Positions 1 to 9,982 of a stretch of 64,000 bases of DNA are shown here, piece after piece. The notes under the pieces were generated by a model. That model ran no database searches, was not told where the DNA came from, and was given only the letters and a program-made list of their open reading frames with translations. Made by a program: the position numbers and the translations under genes. The stretch is from Roseovarius autotrophicus (GTDB lineage Bacteria; Pseudomonadota; Alphaproteobacteria; Rhodobacterales; Rhodobacteraceae): NCBI RefSeq assembly GCF_018069895.1, contig NZ_JAGQDH010000003.1:186001-250000 (forward strand), given 5' to 3'. Each line of letters opens with the position of its first letter. Position 1 is the stretch's first letter.

Positions 1-2
1 CG

Positions 3-521
3 GGACTGGTGCTGGCGGTTCTACTGATCTACGCGATGCTGATCGCCATCCCCTTCGTGCCGGGGGTCGAGATCGGGCTCTCGCTTCTGGCGGCGGGCGG
101 GGCGGATATCGCACCGCTTGTGTGGCTGGCTACCACCTGCGGGTTGACGCTGGCCTATGTGGTGGGCTGCACGGTGCCGTTGGCGTGGTTGCGCCGCGTT
201 CTGCTGGATATGCGTCTGGCGCGCGCAGCAGGGCTGGTGGCGTGGTTCGAGACGCTGCCGGGCAAGGAGCGCGTCGCCTATGTGCACTCGCTTCTACCCC
301 GGAAATATTGCGGCTGGATGGTGCAATACCGCTATCTGAACCTTGCCGTTCTCATCAACATTCCCGGCAACTCGGTGATTGGTGGCGGAGGCGGCATTGC
401 ACTTTTCGCCGGGCTTTCGGGAATGTTTCGCATGCCGCTCACCGTGCTGACTATCGCGCTTGCCACCGCGCCGGTGCCGCTTGCCATCTGGCTTTTCGGG
501 TTGCAACTGCCTTGGGGTTAA
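3..521 (+). CDS. Membrane protein, 5' end outside window
   Basis: The reading frame is already open at the window edge, so the true start is probably upstream; a GTG at 9 is the first in-window start. About 170 residues are visible. Hydrophobic stretches lie near residues 1-30 and 35-60 and twice in the last 60 residues, with a basic cytoplasmic-looking loop between them. A glycine run (GGGGG) follows the motif INIPGNS near residue 120. I do not recognise the family and assign no function. The next gene starts 99 bases downstream on the same strand, so co-transcription is possible. Confidence 0.6.
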   Translation, partial: GLVLAVLLIYAMLIAIPFVPGVEIGLSLLAAGGADIAPLVWLATTCGLTLAYVVGCTVPLAWLRRVLLDMRLARAAGLVAWFETLPGKERVAYVHSLLPRKYCGWMVQYRYLNLAVLINIPGNSVIGGGGGIALFAGLSGMFRMPLTVLTIALATAPVPLAIWLFGLQLPWG

Positions 522-620
522 TCCCCATGCCGCGCATGGACGGATTTCTGACGCTTGCGGGCTGTCGGGCGCGCGCCTATGGCTTATGTTCCGCCTGAGC
601 GCAGCAAGGACAATGCCCCG

Positions 621-2654
621 ATGACCACTGATCCCCTTGTCGTTTTTACCCCTTCTGGAAAGCGCGGCCGCTTTCCCGTCGGCACCCCGGTTCTGACCGC
701 CGCACGCCAGCTTGGCGTCGATCTGGATTCGGTCTGTGGCGGGCGTGGGATCTGCTCGAAATGCCAGATCACGCCGGGTTACGGCGAGTTTTCCAAGCAT
801 GGCGTGACGGTTGCGGCCGATGCGCTGTCGGAGTGGAACGCGGTCGAGGCGCGTTATGACGAGAAACGCGGGCTGAAGCCGGGTCGCCGTCTGGGCTGTC
901 AGGCGCGGATCATGGGCGATGTGGTGATCGACGTGCCGCCCGAATCCCAGGTTCACAAGCAGGTCGTGCGCAAGGCCGCCTCGGCCCGCGTCATCGCCAT
1001 GGACCCGGCGACGCGGCTTTACTTCGTCGAGGTGGACGAGCCAGACATGCACGAGCCTTCAGGCGATTTCGAGCGCCTTGCGCGGGCTTTGAAGCGCGAA
1101 TGGGGTGTGGCGGGTGCGCGCGCTGATCTCTCCTTGCTATCAAAGTTGCAACCTGTTCTGCGAAAAGCAAAATTCCAGGTGACTGTGGCACTTCATCGCG
1201 GCCATGAGGAGGATGCGGCGCAGGTGCTCGATATATGGCCGGGGCTGCATGAGGGGGGGCTTTATGGCCTTGCCATAGACCTCGGCTCCACCACTATCGC
1301 GGCCCATCTGACCGATCTGGAGACCGGCGAGGTCAGGGCGTCGGCGGGGATCATGAATCCGCAGATCCGCTTTGGCGAAGACCTGATGAGCCGGGTAAGC
1401 TATGCGATGATGAACCCCGGCGGCGACCGCGAGATGACCACAGCCGTGCGCGAAGCGATCAACACGTTGGCGGGAGAGATCGCCGCCGAGGCGGGAATTG
1501 ATCCCGTCCTCATCGTCGAGACGGTCTTTGTCTGCAATCCGGTGATGCACCACCTCCTGCTGGGCATCGACCCGGTGGAGTTGGGACAGGCGCCGTTTGC
1601 GCTCGCCACCTCTCGGAGCCTGACACTGGGCGCGAAGGAGCTTGACCTTTCCGCGATCAACCCGCGCGCGCAAGTCTATATCCTGCCTTGCATCGCGGGC
1701 CATGTGGGCGCTGATTGCGCTGCTGTCGTACTCTCGGAAGAGCCGGGGAAATCCGACGATCTGGCGCTTATCGTTGATGTGGGCACCAATGCCGAGATCC
1801 TGTTGGGCGACAAGACCCGTGTGCTGGCCTGTTCCTCGCCCACGGGGCCGGCGTTTGAGGGGGCGCAGATTTCCAGCGGACAGCGTGCTGCGCCTGGTGC
1901 GATCGAGGCGATCCGTATTGATCCGGTGACGAAAGAACCGCGCTTTCGTGTGATCGGGTGCGACAAGTGGTCGGACGAGGAGGGGTTCGCGGATGACGTT
2001 GGCCCAGGCGGCATCACCGGCATCTGTGGTTCAGGCATCATCGAGGCGGTGGCGGAGTTGCGGCTGGCGGGGCTGCTGGACGAGAGCGGGCTGATCGGTT
2101 CGGCAGAGGCCACGGGCACCGCGCGCATGATTGCCGAGGGGCGCACCCATGCCTATCTGATCCACGACGGCGGCGCCGGGGGCGGTCCGCGCATCACCGT
2201 GACCCAGGGCGATATCCGCGCGATTCAGCTAGCAAAATCAGCACTTTACGCGGGTGCAAGGCTGCTGATGGATGCGCGCGGCGTGGACCGGGTTGACCGC
2301 GTGGTGCTGGCCGGGGCGTTTGGCGCGCATATCTCTCCGCTGCACGCCATGGTGCTGGGCATGATCCCCGATGTGCCTCTGGAAAAGGTGACTTCGGCGG
2401 GGAATGCGGCGGGGACGGGGGCGCGGATTGCGCTTTGTAATGTGGGGGCGCGGCGGGAGATCGAGCGGGTGGTGGGCGAGATCACCAAGGTCGAGACCGC
2501 GATCGAGCCGAAATTCCAGGAACATTTTGTGGCCGCCAACGCCATTCCCCACAAAATAGACCCGTTCCCCGAACTCAACAAGATCGTCAGCCTGCCGAAT
2601 GTGAGCTTTAACACCGGGGGCGAGACGGGCGGGCGGCGTCGGCGGCGGGGTTGA
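621..2654 (+). CDS. Ferredoxin-ASKHA protein, RamA-like corrinoid activation protein (DUF4445 type)
   Basis: The protein has 677 residues from ATG 621, which has AAGGA ten bases upstream; an open frame continues to TTG 555 but has no better ribosome site. The N-terminus is a plant-type 2Fe-2S ferredoxin domain: CGGRGICSKC near residues 40-50 and a further Cys in LGCQA. The rest is an ASKHA-type nucleotide-binding fold, with AIDLGSTTIAAHLTD opening the phosphate-binding region and a second block, VDVGTNAEILLGD. Proteins of this architecture reductively activate Co(II) corrinoid to Co(I) for methyltransferases, using ATP. That role is inferred from family. The partner methyltransferase and corrinoid protein are not in this window and would be expected to the left. 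Confidence 0.8.
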   Translation: MTTDPLVVFTPSGKRGRFPVGTPVLTAARQLGVDLDSVCGGRGICSKCQITPGYGEFSKHGVTVAADALSEWNAVEARYDEKRGLKPGRRLGCQARIMGDVVIDVPPESQVHKQVVRKAASARVIAMDPATRLYFVEVDEPDMHEPSGDFERLARALKREWGVAGARADLSLLSKLQPVLRKAKFQVTVALHRGHEEDAAQVLDIWPGLHEGGLYGLAIDLGSTTIAAHLTDLETGEVRASAGIMNPQIRFGEDLMSRVSYAMMNPGGDREMTTAVREAINTLAGEIAAEAGIDPVLIVETVFVCNPVMHHLLLGIDPVELGQAPFALATSRSLTLGAKELDLSAINPRAQVYILPCIAGHVGADCAAVVLSEEPGKSDDLALIVDVGTNAEILLGDKTRVLACSSPTGPAFEGAQISSGQRAAPGAIEAIRIDPVTKEPRFRVIGCDKWSDEEGFADDVGPGGITGICGSGIIEAVAELRLAGLLDESGLIGSAEATGTARMIAEGRTHAYLIHDGGAGGGPRITVTQGDIRAIQLAKSALYAGARLLMDARGVDRVDRVVLAGAFGAHISPLHAMVLGMIPDVPLEKVTSAGNAAGTGARIALCNVGARREIERVVGEITKVETAIEPKFQEHFVAANAIPHKIDPFPELNKIVSLPNVSFNTGGETGGRRRRRG

Positions 2655-2813
2655 GGCTGCGTCCGGGATGTGCCGTGGGTACGCGGTTTGTGGACGCGGT
2701 TCTTGCGGCGGGGCGGATAACCTGCCTGGCGAGGCCGAGTTGATGAGTGAGTTGAAGATCAGGCTCAGGGCGCGGATGCCTGGTGGTGATCTGACCGCAG
2801 TAACGAGGTTCTC

Positions 2814-3209
2814 TTGACCGAAAACAGCCCGATCAGGCTTCGTATCGACAAATGGCTCTGGCAGGCGCGGTTTTTCAGGACGCGCACACTGGCGGCGGGG
2901 CAGGTGGCGGCGGGGCATGTGCGGGTGAACGGTGCGCGGGTTGCAAAGCCCGCGCAGGCGGTCGGTCCCGGCGATGTCCTGACATTCACGCAAGGCACGC
3001 AGGTAAGGGTGGTGCGAATCGTGACCCTGGGCGTGCGGCGCGGTCCTGCCGCCGAGGCGCAGGCGCTCTATGACGATGTGAATCAGGATCCGAGTGCGCC
3101 CGAGACGAAGGAGAGCGTTCCGCCCGCGCCACGGTTCGAGGGAAAAGGGCGGCCCACAAAGCGCGACCGGCGCAAACTCTTCCCCCGTGATCCGGGTGCG
3201 CTTGAATGA
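2814..3209 (+). CDS. S4-domain RNA-binding protein (Hsp15-like)
   Basis: 131 residues. The N-terminal 60 residues form an S4 RNA-binding domain (IRLRIDKWLWQARFF, then GHVRVNGARVAKP), as in the heat-shock protein Hsp15, which binds stalled 50S subunits carrying nascent chains. The C-terminal tail is basic (GRPTKRDRRKLFPR). The start is a TTG at 2814 with GAGG at 2805-2808. No upstream ATG gives the conserved N-terminus. The gene sits 54 bases before fdxA on the same strand. The exact RNA target is unknown. Confidence 0.8.
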   Translation: MTENSPIRLRIDKWLWQARFFRTRTLAAGQVAAGHVRVNGARVAKPAQAVGPGDVLTFTQGTQVRVVRIVTLGVRRGPAAEAQALYDDVNQDPSAPETKESVPPAPRFEGKGRPTKRDRRKLFPRDPGALE

Positions 3210-3263
3210 TCCGGCGCTCTGGATTAGTTGGTGCGCAGCCCGGATGAAACCTGAGAGATCGCC

Positions 3264-3602
3264 ATGACCTATGTCGTCACCGACAATTGCATCGCCTGCA
3301 AATACACCGATTGTGTCGAGGTCTGCCCGGTGGATTGTTTCTACGAGGGCGAGAACATGCTGGTGATCCACCCTGACGAGTGCATCGATTGCGGCGTGTG
3401 CGAGCCGGAATGCCCCGCCGACGCGATCCGTCCCGATACCGAACCGGACATGGAACCCTGGGTGGAGTTCAACCGAAAGTATTCCGAACACTGGCCGGTG
3501 ATCGTGACCAAGAAGGATCCGCTGCCCGAGGCCGAGGACCGAGACGGCGAGACCGGGAAGCTGGAGAAATACTTTTCCGAGGCCCCTGGCGAGGGCGGCT
3601 GA
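3264..3602 (+). CDS. fdxA: 7Fe ferredoxin FdxA
   Basis: 112 residues, the usual FdxA length. Cys 9, 17 and 21 (C-x7-C-x3-CP) and the second motif [12 protein letters not shown] provide ligands for one 3Fe-4S and one 4Fe-4S cluster. The extended C-terminus ([15 protein letters not shown]) is typical of the Azotobacter FdI/FdxA family. It acts as a soluble low-potential electron carrier, with its partner unknown here. It is followed by a hairpin terminator at 3699 and then carD, a gene order common in Rhodobacteraceae. Confidence 0.93.
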   Translation: MTYVVTDNCIACKYTDCVEVCPVDCFYEGENMLVIHPDECIDCGVCEPECPADAIRPDTEPDMEPWVEFNRKYSEHWPVIVTKKDPLPEAEDRDGETGKLEKYFSEAPGEGG

Positions 3603-3698
3603 GCCAGGCACGGCCCGATTCGCCCGCCTGTGCCGCTCCGGGCCTGCTGTGAGGCGAGCAAGTCACTGGTGTGAAAACGAGAATCATGTCGCTGTGAG

Positions 3699-3726
3699 TG
3701 ATCCCCTTTCGCGGGGGTCATTTTTG
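3699..3726 (+). terminator. Rho-independent terminator after fdxA
   Basis: TGATCCCC at 3699-3706 pairs with GGGGGTCA at 3713-3720 (one G-U pair), with a six-base loop, followed directly by TTTTT. It lies 97 bases after the fdxA stop and ahead of carD, so it probably separates the two transcripts. Confidence 0.7.
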
Positions 3727-3893
3727 TGTTACACTTTGTTCACTGAGTCAGAGATACGCCGGACCAGACCACCCTTCGACGCTGTGGGGTGGAAAAATCA
3801 TGAGGAAACCCCATATACCCTGATCCAGGTGGATTGAGGCATGTGGATTTTTCCGTGTCCGTGTCCGATGGTGTGATGCGAGGAAAGAACCGA

Positions 3894-4403
3894 ATGTCGA
3901 AATCCAAGAAGTCCGAGTTTCGTCCCGACGATTACGTTGTCTACCCTGCGCATGGCGTGGGCCAGATCATCTCGATCGAAGAGCAGGAGGTCGCGGGCCT
4001 CACGCTTGAGATGTTCGTGATCTCCTTCGAGAAGGACAAGATGACGTTGCGCGTGCCCACCAACAAGGCGGTGGAAATCGGGATGCGCGGTCTGTCGAGC
4101 CCGGACGTGATTTCCAAGGCGATGAGCACGCTCAAGGGCAAGGCGCGGGTCAAGCGGGCGATGTGGTCGCGCCGCGCGCAGGAGTATGAGCAGAAGATCA
4201 ACTCGGGCGATCTGATCGCGATCGCGGAGGTCGTGCGCGATCTGCACCGCAGCGACGATCAGCGCGAACAGAGCTATTCCGAGCGTCAGCTTTACGAGGC
4301 CGCGCTTGAGCGGTTGACCCGTGAGGTGGCTGTTGCCTCGGGGGCCGACGAGGTGCAGGCCGCCAAGCAGGTGGACGAGGTGCTTGTTTCCCGCGCTGCC
4401 TGA
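3894..4403 (+). CDS. carD: CarD-family transcription regulator
   Basis: 169 residues from ATG 3894, which has AGGAAAG at 3881-3887; an in-frame start 60 bases upstream lacks a ribosome site and would add non-conserved sequence. Residues about 12-70 form the RNA polymerase-interacting Tudor-like domain (DDYVVYPAHGVGQI, then FVISFEKDKMTLRVP). The helical C-terminal half carries the DNA-binding part (MWSRRAQEYEQKINSGD). CarD binds the RNAP beta subunit and stabilises promoter open complexes, notably at rRNA promoters. The gene is monocistronic, with terminators on both sides. Confidence 0.93.
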   Translation: MSKSKKSEFRPDDYVVYPAHGVGQIISIEEQEVAGLTLEMFVISFEKDKMTLRVPTNKAVEIGMRGLSSPDVISKAMSTLKGKARVKRAMWSRRAQEYEQKINSGDLIAIAEVVRDLHRSDDQREQSYSERQLYEAALERLTREVAVASGADEVQAAKQVDEVLVSRAA

Positions 4404-4418
4404 TCCGGTTGCAATGTG

Positions 4419-4458
4419 AAAGGGCCGTGCTCTGCAAGAGCGCGGCCTTTGGTTTTTC
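4419..4458 (+). terminator. Rho-independent terminator after carD
   Basis: AAAGGGCCGTGCTC at 4419-4432 pairs with GAGCGCGGCCTTT at 4438-4450, with minor mismatch. A T-rich run (GGTTTTT) follows. It sits 16 bases beyond the carD stop. Confidence 0.75.
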
Positions 4459-4477
4459 TCCGTGAGATACAGGCGCT

Positions 4478-4670
4478 CTACCGTGCGTATTTCACGGACG
4501 GCGTGAGGGTCGCCACCCGGTCATAGAGGTGCCGCGCGGTGTGGTTGAATTCCTGCGTCAGCCAGTAGACCGAGGGGCAGCCATCGGCATCGGCGCGGGC
4601 ATAGACCGCCTTGATCAGCGCGCACCCCAGGCGGTGCGGTCCGGGGCGACGAACGGACGGATGGAGAGGC
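4478..4670 (-). pseudogene. C-terminal remnant of a GNAT acetyltransferase
   Basis: Read on the minus strand and ending at a TAG (4478-4480), this stretch encodes ALIKAVYARADADG, then SVYWLTQEFNHTARHLYDR and TPSVKYAR. This is the acetyl-CoA-binding and C-terminal end of a GNAT-family N-acetyltransferase. Just upstream, a different frame reads RPFVAPDRTAWG, which resembles the preceding strand of the same fold, so the two pieces look frameshifted relative to each other. There is no start codon and the N-terminal two thirds are missing, replaced by ecm. It is best read as a decayed gene end left by a rearrangement. Confidence 0.6.
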
Positions 4671-6638
<1,968 letters not shown>

Positions 6639-6774
6639 GGGGGCCTCGTGAATCAGTGAGCGCAATTTTGTTACGTTTTGCCGGAGGGTATAGGCAAGAA
6701 GGTTGCGCTGTCAATTCGCTGCGTTGCGGCGATGGCGGGTGCCGCAGCGCAATGACGAGGCCATATGCGGCCGG

Positions 6775-7035
6775 TCAGATCATCCCGAGTGCCTGCTTGT
6801 ACATCTCCAGCACGGCCTCTTCCTCGGCGATGTCGTCCTTGTCGCGCTTGCGCAGCGCGATTACCTTGCGCATCACCCTGGTGTCATAACCGCGCGCCTT
6901 GGCCTCGGCCATCACCTCTTTCTGCTGGTCGGCGATATCCTTCTTCTCGGCTTCGAGACGTTCGAACCGTTCGATGAACTGGCGCAATTCGTCGGCGGTG
7001 ACGTGATAGCTGGTGTCGGATGTCATGTCGTTCAT
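6775..7035 (-). CDS. gapR: GapR-family nucleoid protein (DUF2312)
   Basis: 86 residues, the usual DUF2312 length. It is almost entirely helical and charged (LRQFIERFERLEAEKKDIADQ, then AKARGYDTRVMRKVIALRKR). GapR clamps overtwisted, AT-rich DNA ahead of replication forks and RNA polymerase and stimulates type II topoisomerases in Caulobacter; the role here is inferred from homology. It lies upstream of ecm on the same strand with 136 bases between, so it is probably a separate unit. Confidence 0.88.
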   Translation of the reverse strand: MNDMTSDTSYHVTADELRQFIERFERLEAEKKDIADQQKEVMAEAKARGYDTRVMRKVIALRKRDKDDIAEEEAVLEMYKQALGMI

Positions 7036-7162
7036 TGGATGCCTCCGCTCGGGTCAGGGCGCAGACCTATCGCCGCCGCGTCGCGCGCGCAAGCGCCAAG
7101 CGGGCCTTGCGCGGGACGCCGCTTTGGCCTAGGCGACCGGCAGGTCAGAAAGGAGAGGCATC

Positions 7163-7378
7163 ATGGAAATGCTGGTCTGGGCAGGGGCGCTCGTGTCGCT
7201 CGGCGGTCTCGCGGGTCTGGTGTGGTGCATCCTCAAGGTCTGGCGGGCGCGCCGCGCCGGGCTCTCGGATGAAGAGTTGCGCGCGGCGGTGCGGGCTGTC
7301 GTGCCGCTCAACATGGGGGCGTTGTTCCTTTCGGTGATCGGGCTGATGATGGTGGTGGTGGGGGTCATGCTGGGCTGA
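7163..7378 (+). CDS. Small two-TM membrane protein, unknown function
   Basis: 71 residues with GGAGAGG about six bases before ATG 7163. Hydrophobic segments lie at about 3-22 and 47-70, flanking a basic and acidic loop (KVWRARRAGLSDEELRAAV), so it is predicted to sit in the inner membrane with the loop cytoplasmic. Its last 14 bases overlap the 3' end of the convergent gene on the minus strand. I do not recognise the family. Confidence 0.7.
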   Translation: MEMLVWAGALVSLGGLAGLVWCILKVWRARRAGLSDEELRAAVRAVVPLNMGALFLSVIGLMMVVVGVMLG

Positions 7379-9242
7379 TTCCAGCCGCCCGTCGCCCGAA
7401 ATAGCCAAGCCCCTCCTTGATCCTGGACAGCAAGACAGGGTGCGGCGACCACAGCGGCGAGGAAATCGGTGCGAGTGCCTTCATATCCTTGAGCACCGCC
7501 ATCAGCCCGCGCTCATCCGCCTGAAAAAGCGGCCCGCCAGCAGCGCGCGCCTGTCCGCGCGCACGCACGGCCACCACGTCGAGATCGCCCGGACGCAGCA
7601 CTGCGCCCGCCGCCATCAGCCGCTCGGCGGCGTTGACGAGCGCGGCGTGAAGGGCGCGCTCGGGGGGGACGCCGCCGGGCAGGGGGGCCGTGGCGGTCGC
7701 GCGTGGCATGCGCGGGCCCTCGGGCGGATGATCGTAAAAGCCACGCCCCGCCGCGCGCCCCACCGCCCCGCGTGTGAGCCGTTCGGCCAGCGGGCTGTCA
7801 GCGGCAGGGGCGGGTAGGCCGAGATGCGGAGCAAGCGCCGCGAGGCGCGTTTGCGCAGCGGCGAGGCCCTCGTGATCCATGGCAAGGCAGGGGCCGTTGG
7901 CAAAACCGAGGGCCTGTGCCCCGGCGTCAATCGCGGCCGCGTTCAGGCCCGCGCGCAGCAGTTCAAGTGCGGCAAGGTCCAGCGCGCCGTGCAGCACATG
8001 GCCCAGGCCAGGCCCCGCCGCGGGCAGCGCCGCGCGCACATAGCCCAGCCCGGCCGCCGACAGAAGCCGCGCAAGCCCGGCCACATCGGCCGCCGGAACG
8101 CCCGGTGCCACACCGATTTCGGCAAAGCGGGTCGCTTGCGTATAGCGCAGCCATAGCCCGTTCGGCCCGAACCCCGCGCCCGTGTCGAGCCGCAACCGCG
8201 CGGGGCCGTCGGAATAGGGCGTGCCCGCCTCGATCCAGAGATCGGCCCAGCCGTCGCCCGGTCCCTCGTCGGGGACGCGGCGCAAGGCGCAGCCTGCCGC
8301 GTCCAGCCGCGCCGCCAGATCGCCGGGCAGCGGGCCGGTCAGCGCGATCAGGCGAAGATCGCGGGGGCCTGGCTGATGCATTTCGGGCAGCACGCGCGCC
8401 CGCGCCTCGGCCAGGTGGATATGGCGCAGCGCCCGCGCGCTCCGGCTTTGCGTGCGCTCCTCGAACAGCACGTCTTCGAGATCGAGCCCTTGCGGCAGTG
8501 GCAGAAGCTGCGCCGCCTCGACCGCGCGCAGGATATCAGCGGCGGCGCTGTCGGCCGTGCCGATCTGTTTGCGCATGGCGGCAATGGATTTCTGATAGCC
8601 TGCCGGGTCCGAGAACCCGAGCAAGGGTGCGGGCTGCGCCGCGCCGGAGGCGAGACGGGCGGCAAGCGCCACCGCCGCGCCCTCGGTATCCTGCGCCACG
8701 AGGGCATGGAAAAGCGGGCGTAGCCGCGCCTCGGTCGCGCGCAGCGGGCGGCCCGAGAGCATGAGTTCGAGTGCGGTTTGCGCGCCGACAAGGCGCGGCA
8801 GCCGCTGCGTCACCCCGGCGCCGGGCATCATCCCGAAGCTGATCTCGGGCAGCCCGAGGCGGGTGGCCTCATGGGCGACGCGGGCATGGGCGGCGAGGGC
8901 CAGCGCCAGCCCCGCGCCGAGCACATTGCCATGCAGGGCCGCAACCACCGGTTTGGGGCAGTCCGCCACCGCGCGGCAGAGATCCGACGGTGACGGAGCG
9001 ACCGGTGCGGCATCGTATTCGGCGAGCTCGATCCCGGAGCAGAACCCGTCTCTTGCGCCCGCAATCACGATGGCCCGGCAGTCATCCCGCGACGCGATGT
9101 GTCCCAGCGCGCGCATGAGGTCGGCGCGCAAGACAGGGGCGAACGCCCTGGCCGCCGTTCGGTCAAGCCGCAGAATGACGACCCCGTCGCGCGCTTCGCT
9201 CTTGATGTTGGCGCTCACCGTTTCAACCCCTGAACCGATCAT
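7365..9242 (-). CDS. Enoyl-CoA hydratase domain fused to degenerate 3-hydroxyacyl-CoA dehydrogenase-like region
   Basis: 625 residues. Residues about 15-190 form a crotonase domain (GFCSGIELAEYD, HGNVLGAGLALALAA for the oxyanion hole, LPEISFGMMPGAG). The remainder recalls the dehydrogenase half of FadB-type fusions: ATRFAEIGVAPGVPAADV resembles the region after the NAD domain, and GRAAGRGFYDHP matches the conserved C-terminal KxGxGFY signature. The segment that should hold the GxGxxG NAD-binding loop is short and lacks it, and the protein is about 80 residues shorter than FadB. I infer hydratase or isomerase activity only. It converges on and overlaps a small membrane protein gene. Confidence 0.75.
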   Translation of the reverse strand: MIGSGVETVSANIKSEARDGVVILRLDRTAARAFAPVLRADLMRALGHIASRDDCRAIVIAGARDGFCSGIELAEYDAAPVAPSPSDLCRAVADCPKPVVAALHGNVLGAGLALALAAHARVAHEATRLGLPEISFGMMPGAGVTQRLPRLVGAQTALELMLSGRPLRATEARLRPLFHALVAQDTEGAAVALAARLASGAAQPAPLLGFSDPAGYQKSIAAMRKQIGTADSAAADILRAVEAAQLLPLPQGLDLEDVLFEERTQSRSARALRHIHLAEARARVLPEMHQPGPRDLRLIALTGPLPGDLAARLDAAGCALRRVPDEGPGDGWADLWIEAGTPYSDGPARLRLDTGAGFGPNGLWLRYTQATRFAEIGVAPGVPAADVAGLARLLSAAGLGYVRAALPAAGPGLGHVLHGALDLAALELLRAGLNAAAIDAGAQALGFANGPCLAMDHEGLAAAQTRLAALAPHLGLPAPAADSPLAERLTRGAVGRAAGRGFYDHPPEGPRMPRATATAPLPGGVPPERALHAALVNAAERLMAAGAVLRPGDLDVVAVRARGQARAAGGPLFQADERGLMAVLKDMKALAPISSPLWSPHPVLLSRIKEGLGYFGRRAAGISPA

Positions 9243-9296
9243 GGGTCAATTACTACGGCTTATCAGCCAGCGTGCAAGCGCGGCGATGTCTGGTCT

Positions 9297-9506
9297 TCAG
9301 ACCGGCATGTTGTCGAATTCGGCCTCGATCGCCTCGCTGAGCAGGGTGTCGTGCAGCGACTTGATCCGGGGGGGCACGGCGTGGCCCTCGTTGCGCAAGC
9401 TGAAGATGACATGGCGCAGCTGCGGTTCCAGCTTGTAGCGTTTGTCCGGCGCGGCCGCCCCGATGAGGGTCTGAAGTCGGTCCAGTTCCGTGTTCAGATT
9501 GGTCAT
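9297..9506 (-). CDS. Small conserved protein, unknown function
   Basis: 69 residues with a strong GGGAGGA ribosome site before ATG 9506. It is mainly helical and charged (TELDRLQTLIGAAAPDKRYKL, LRHVIFSLRNEG, LHDTLLSEAIEAEFDNMPV), with no Cys pair or membrane segment. It lies between the crotonase fusion and the DksA-like gene on the same strand. I cannot name the family. A TTAACCAT octamer sits at 9528-9535, just ahead of the ribosome site. Confidence 0.65.
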   Translation of the reverse strand: MTNLNTELDRLQTLIGAAAPDKRYKLEPQLRHVIFSLRNEGHAVPPRIKSLHDTLLSEAIEAEFDNMPV

Positions 9507-9596
9507 GGCAGTCCTCCCAGGCTGTGATTAACCATACCGTCTTGTGGCCTTGATCGGAATGACTATCGCGTGTGCGCGACAAAACTGTGAACGATG

Positions 9597-9923
9597 TCAC
9601 GAATTTTGGGCAGCACACCGCCGACAGAGCGGGGTTTCGGGCAGGACTTCAAGCCGCTCCACCGAAATCTGCTCTTCGCATTGGGTGCAGATTCCGTAGC
9701 GCCCCTTGCGAATCCGGTCGAGGGCGGCACGGATGCGCGCAATCTCGGCCTCGCCTGCCTGACCCAGACGCTCCAGCACCTCATCGCCTTCACGTTCGAC
9801 GGCCGCCTCTTCCCAATCGCTCGGGCGGGGACTGTCGAGTTCTGCCTCGATGGCATGCAGGCGCGAATCGAGCTGTTGCAGCCGACGCATCAGGGTAGCG
9901 TGGTAGGTTGCGGTGTCGTGCAT
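9597..9923 (-). CDS. DksA/TraR-type zinc-finger protein, short form
   Basis: 108 residues from ATG 9921-9923 with an excellent AAAGGAGG upstream; a longer open frame upstream lacks one. The N-terminal half is a helical hairpin (YHATLMRRLQQLDSRLHAIEAEL). The C-terminal third has a four-Cys zinc finger (YGICTQCEEQISVERL, then PLCRRCA). DksA-type proteins enter the RNA polymerase secondary channel. At 108 residues it is shorter than housekeeping DksA (about 140-150), so it is probably a paralogue such as a TraR-like or stress-specific form. Confidence 0.8.
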   Translation of the reverse strand: MHDTATYHATLMRRLQQLDSRLHAIEAELDSPRPSDWEEAAVEREGDEVLERLGQAGEAEIARIRAALDRIRKGRYGICTQCEEQISVERLEVLPETPLCRRCAAQNS

Positions 9924-9982
9924 CGTCGTCCTCCTTTGACAGAAAGAGTGCCATGGCTGCCTTTTGCGCACCTTGACCCATG

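Noticed and set aside
2238..3611. 457-codon minus-strand frame spanning the S4 and fdxA genes
   Set aside because: Antisense shadow; both plus-strand genes have clear family signatures.
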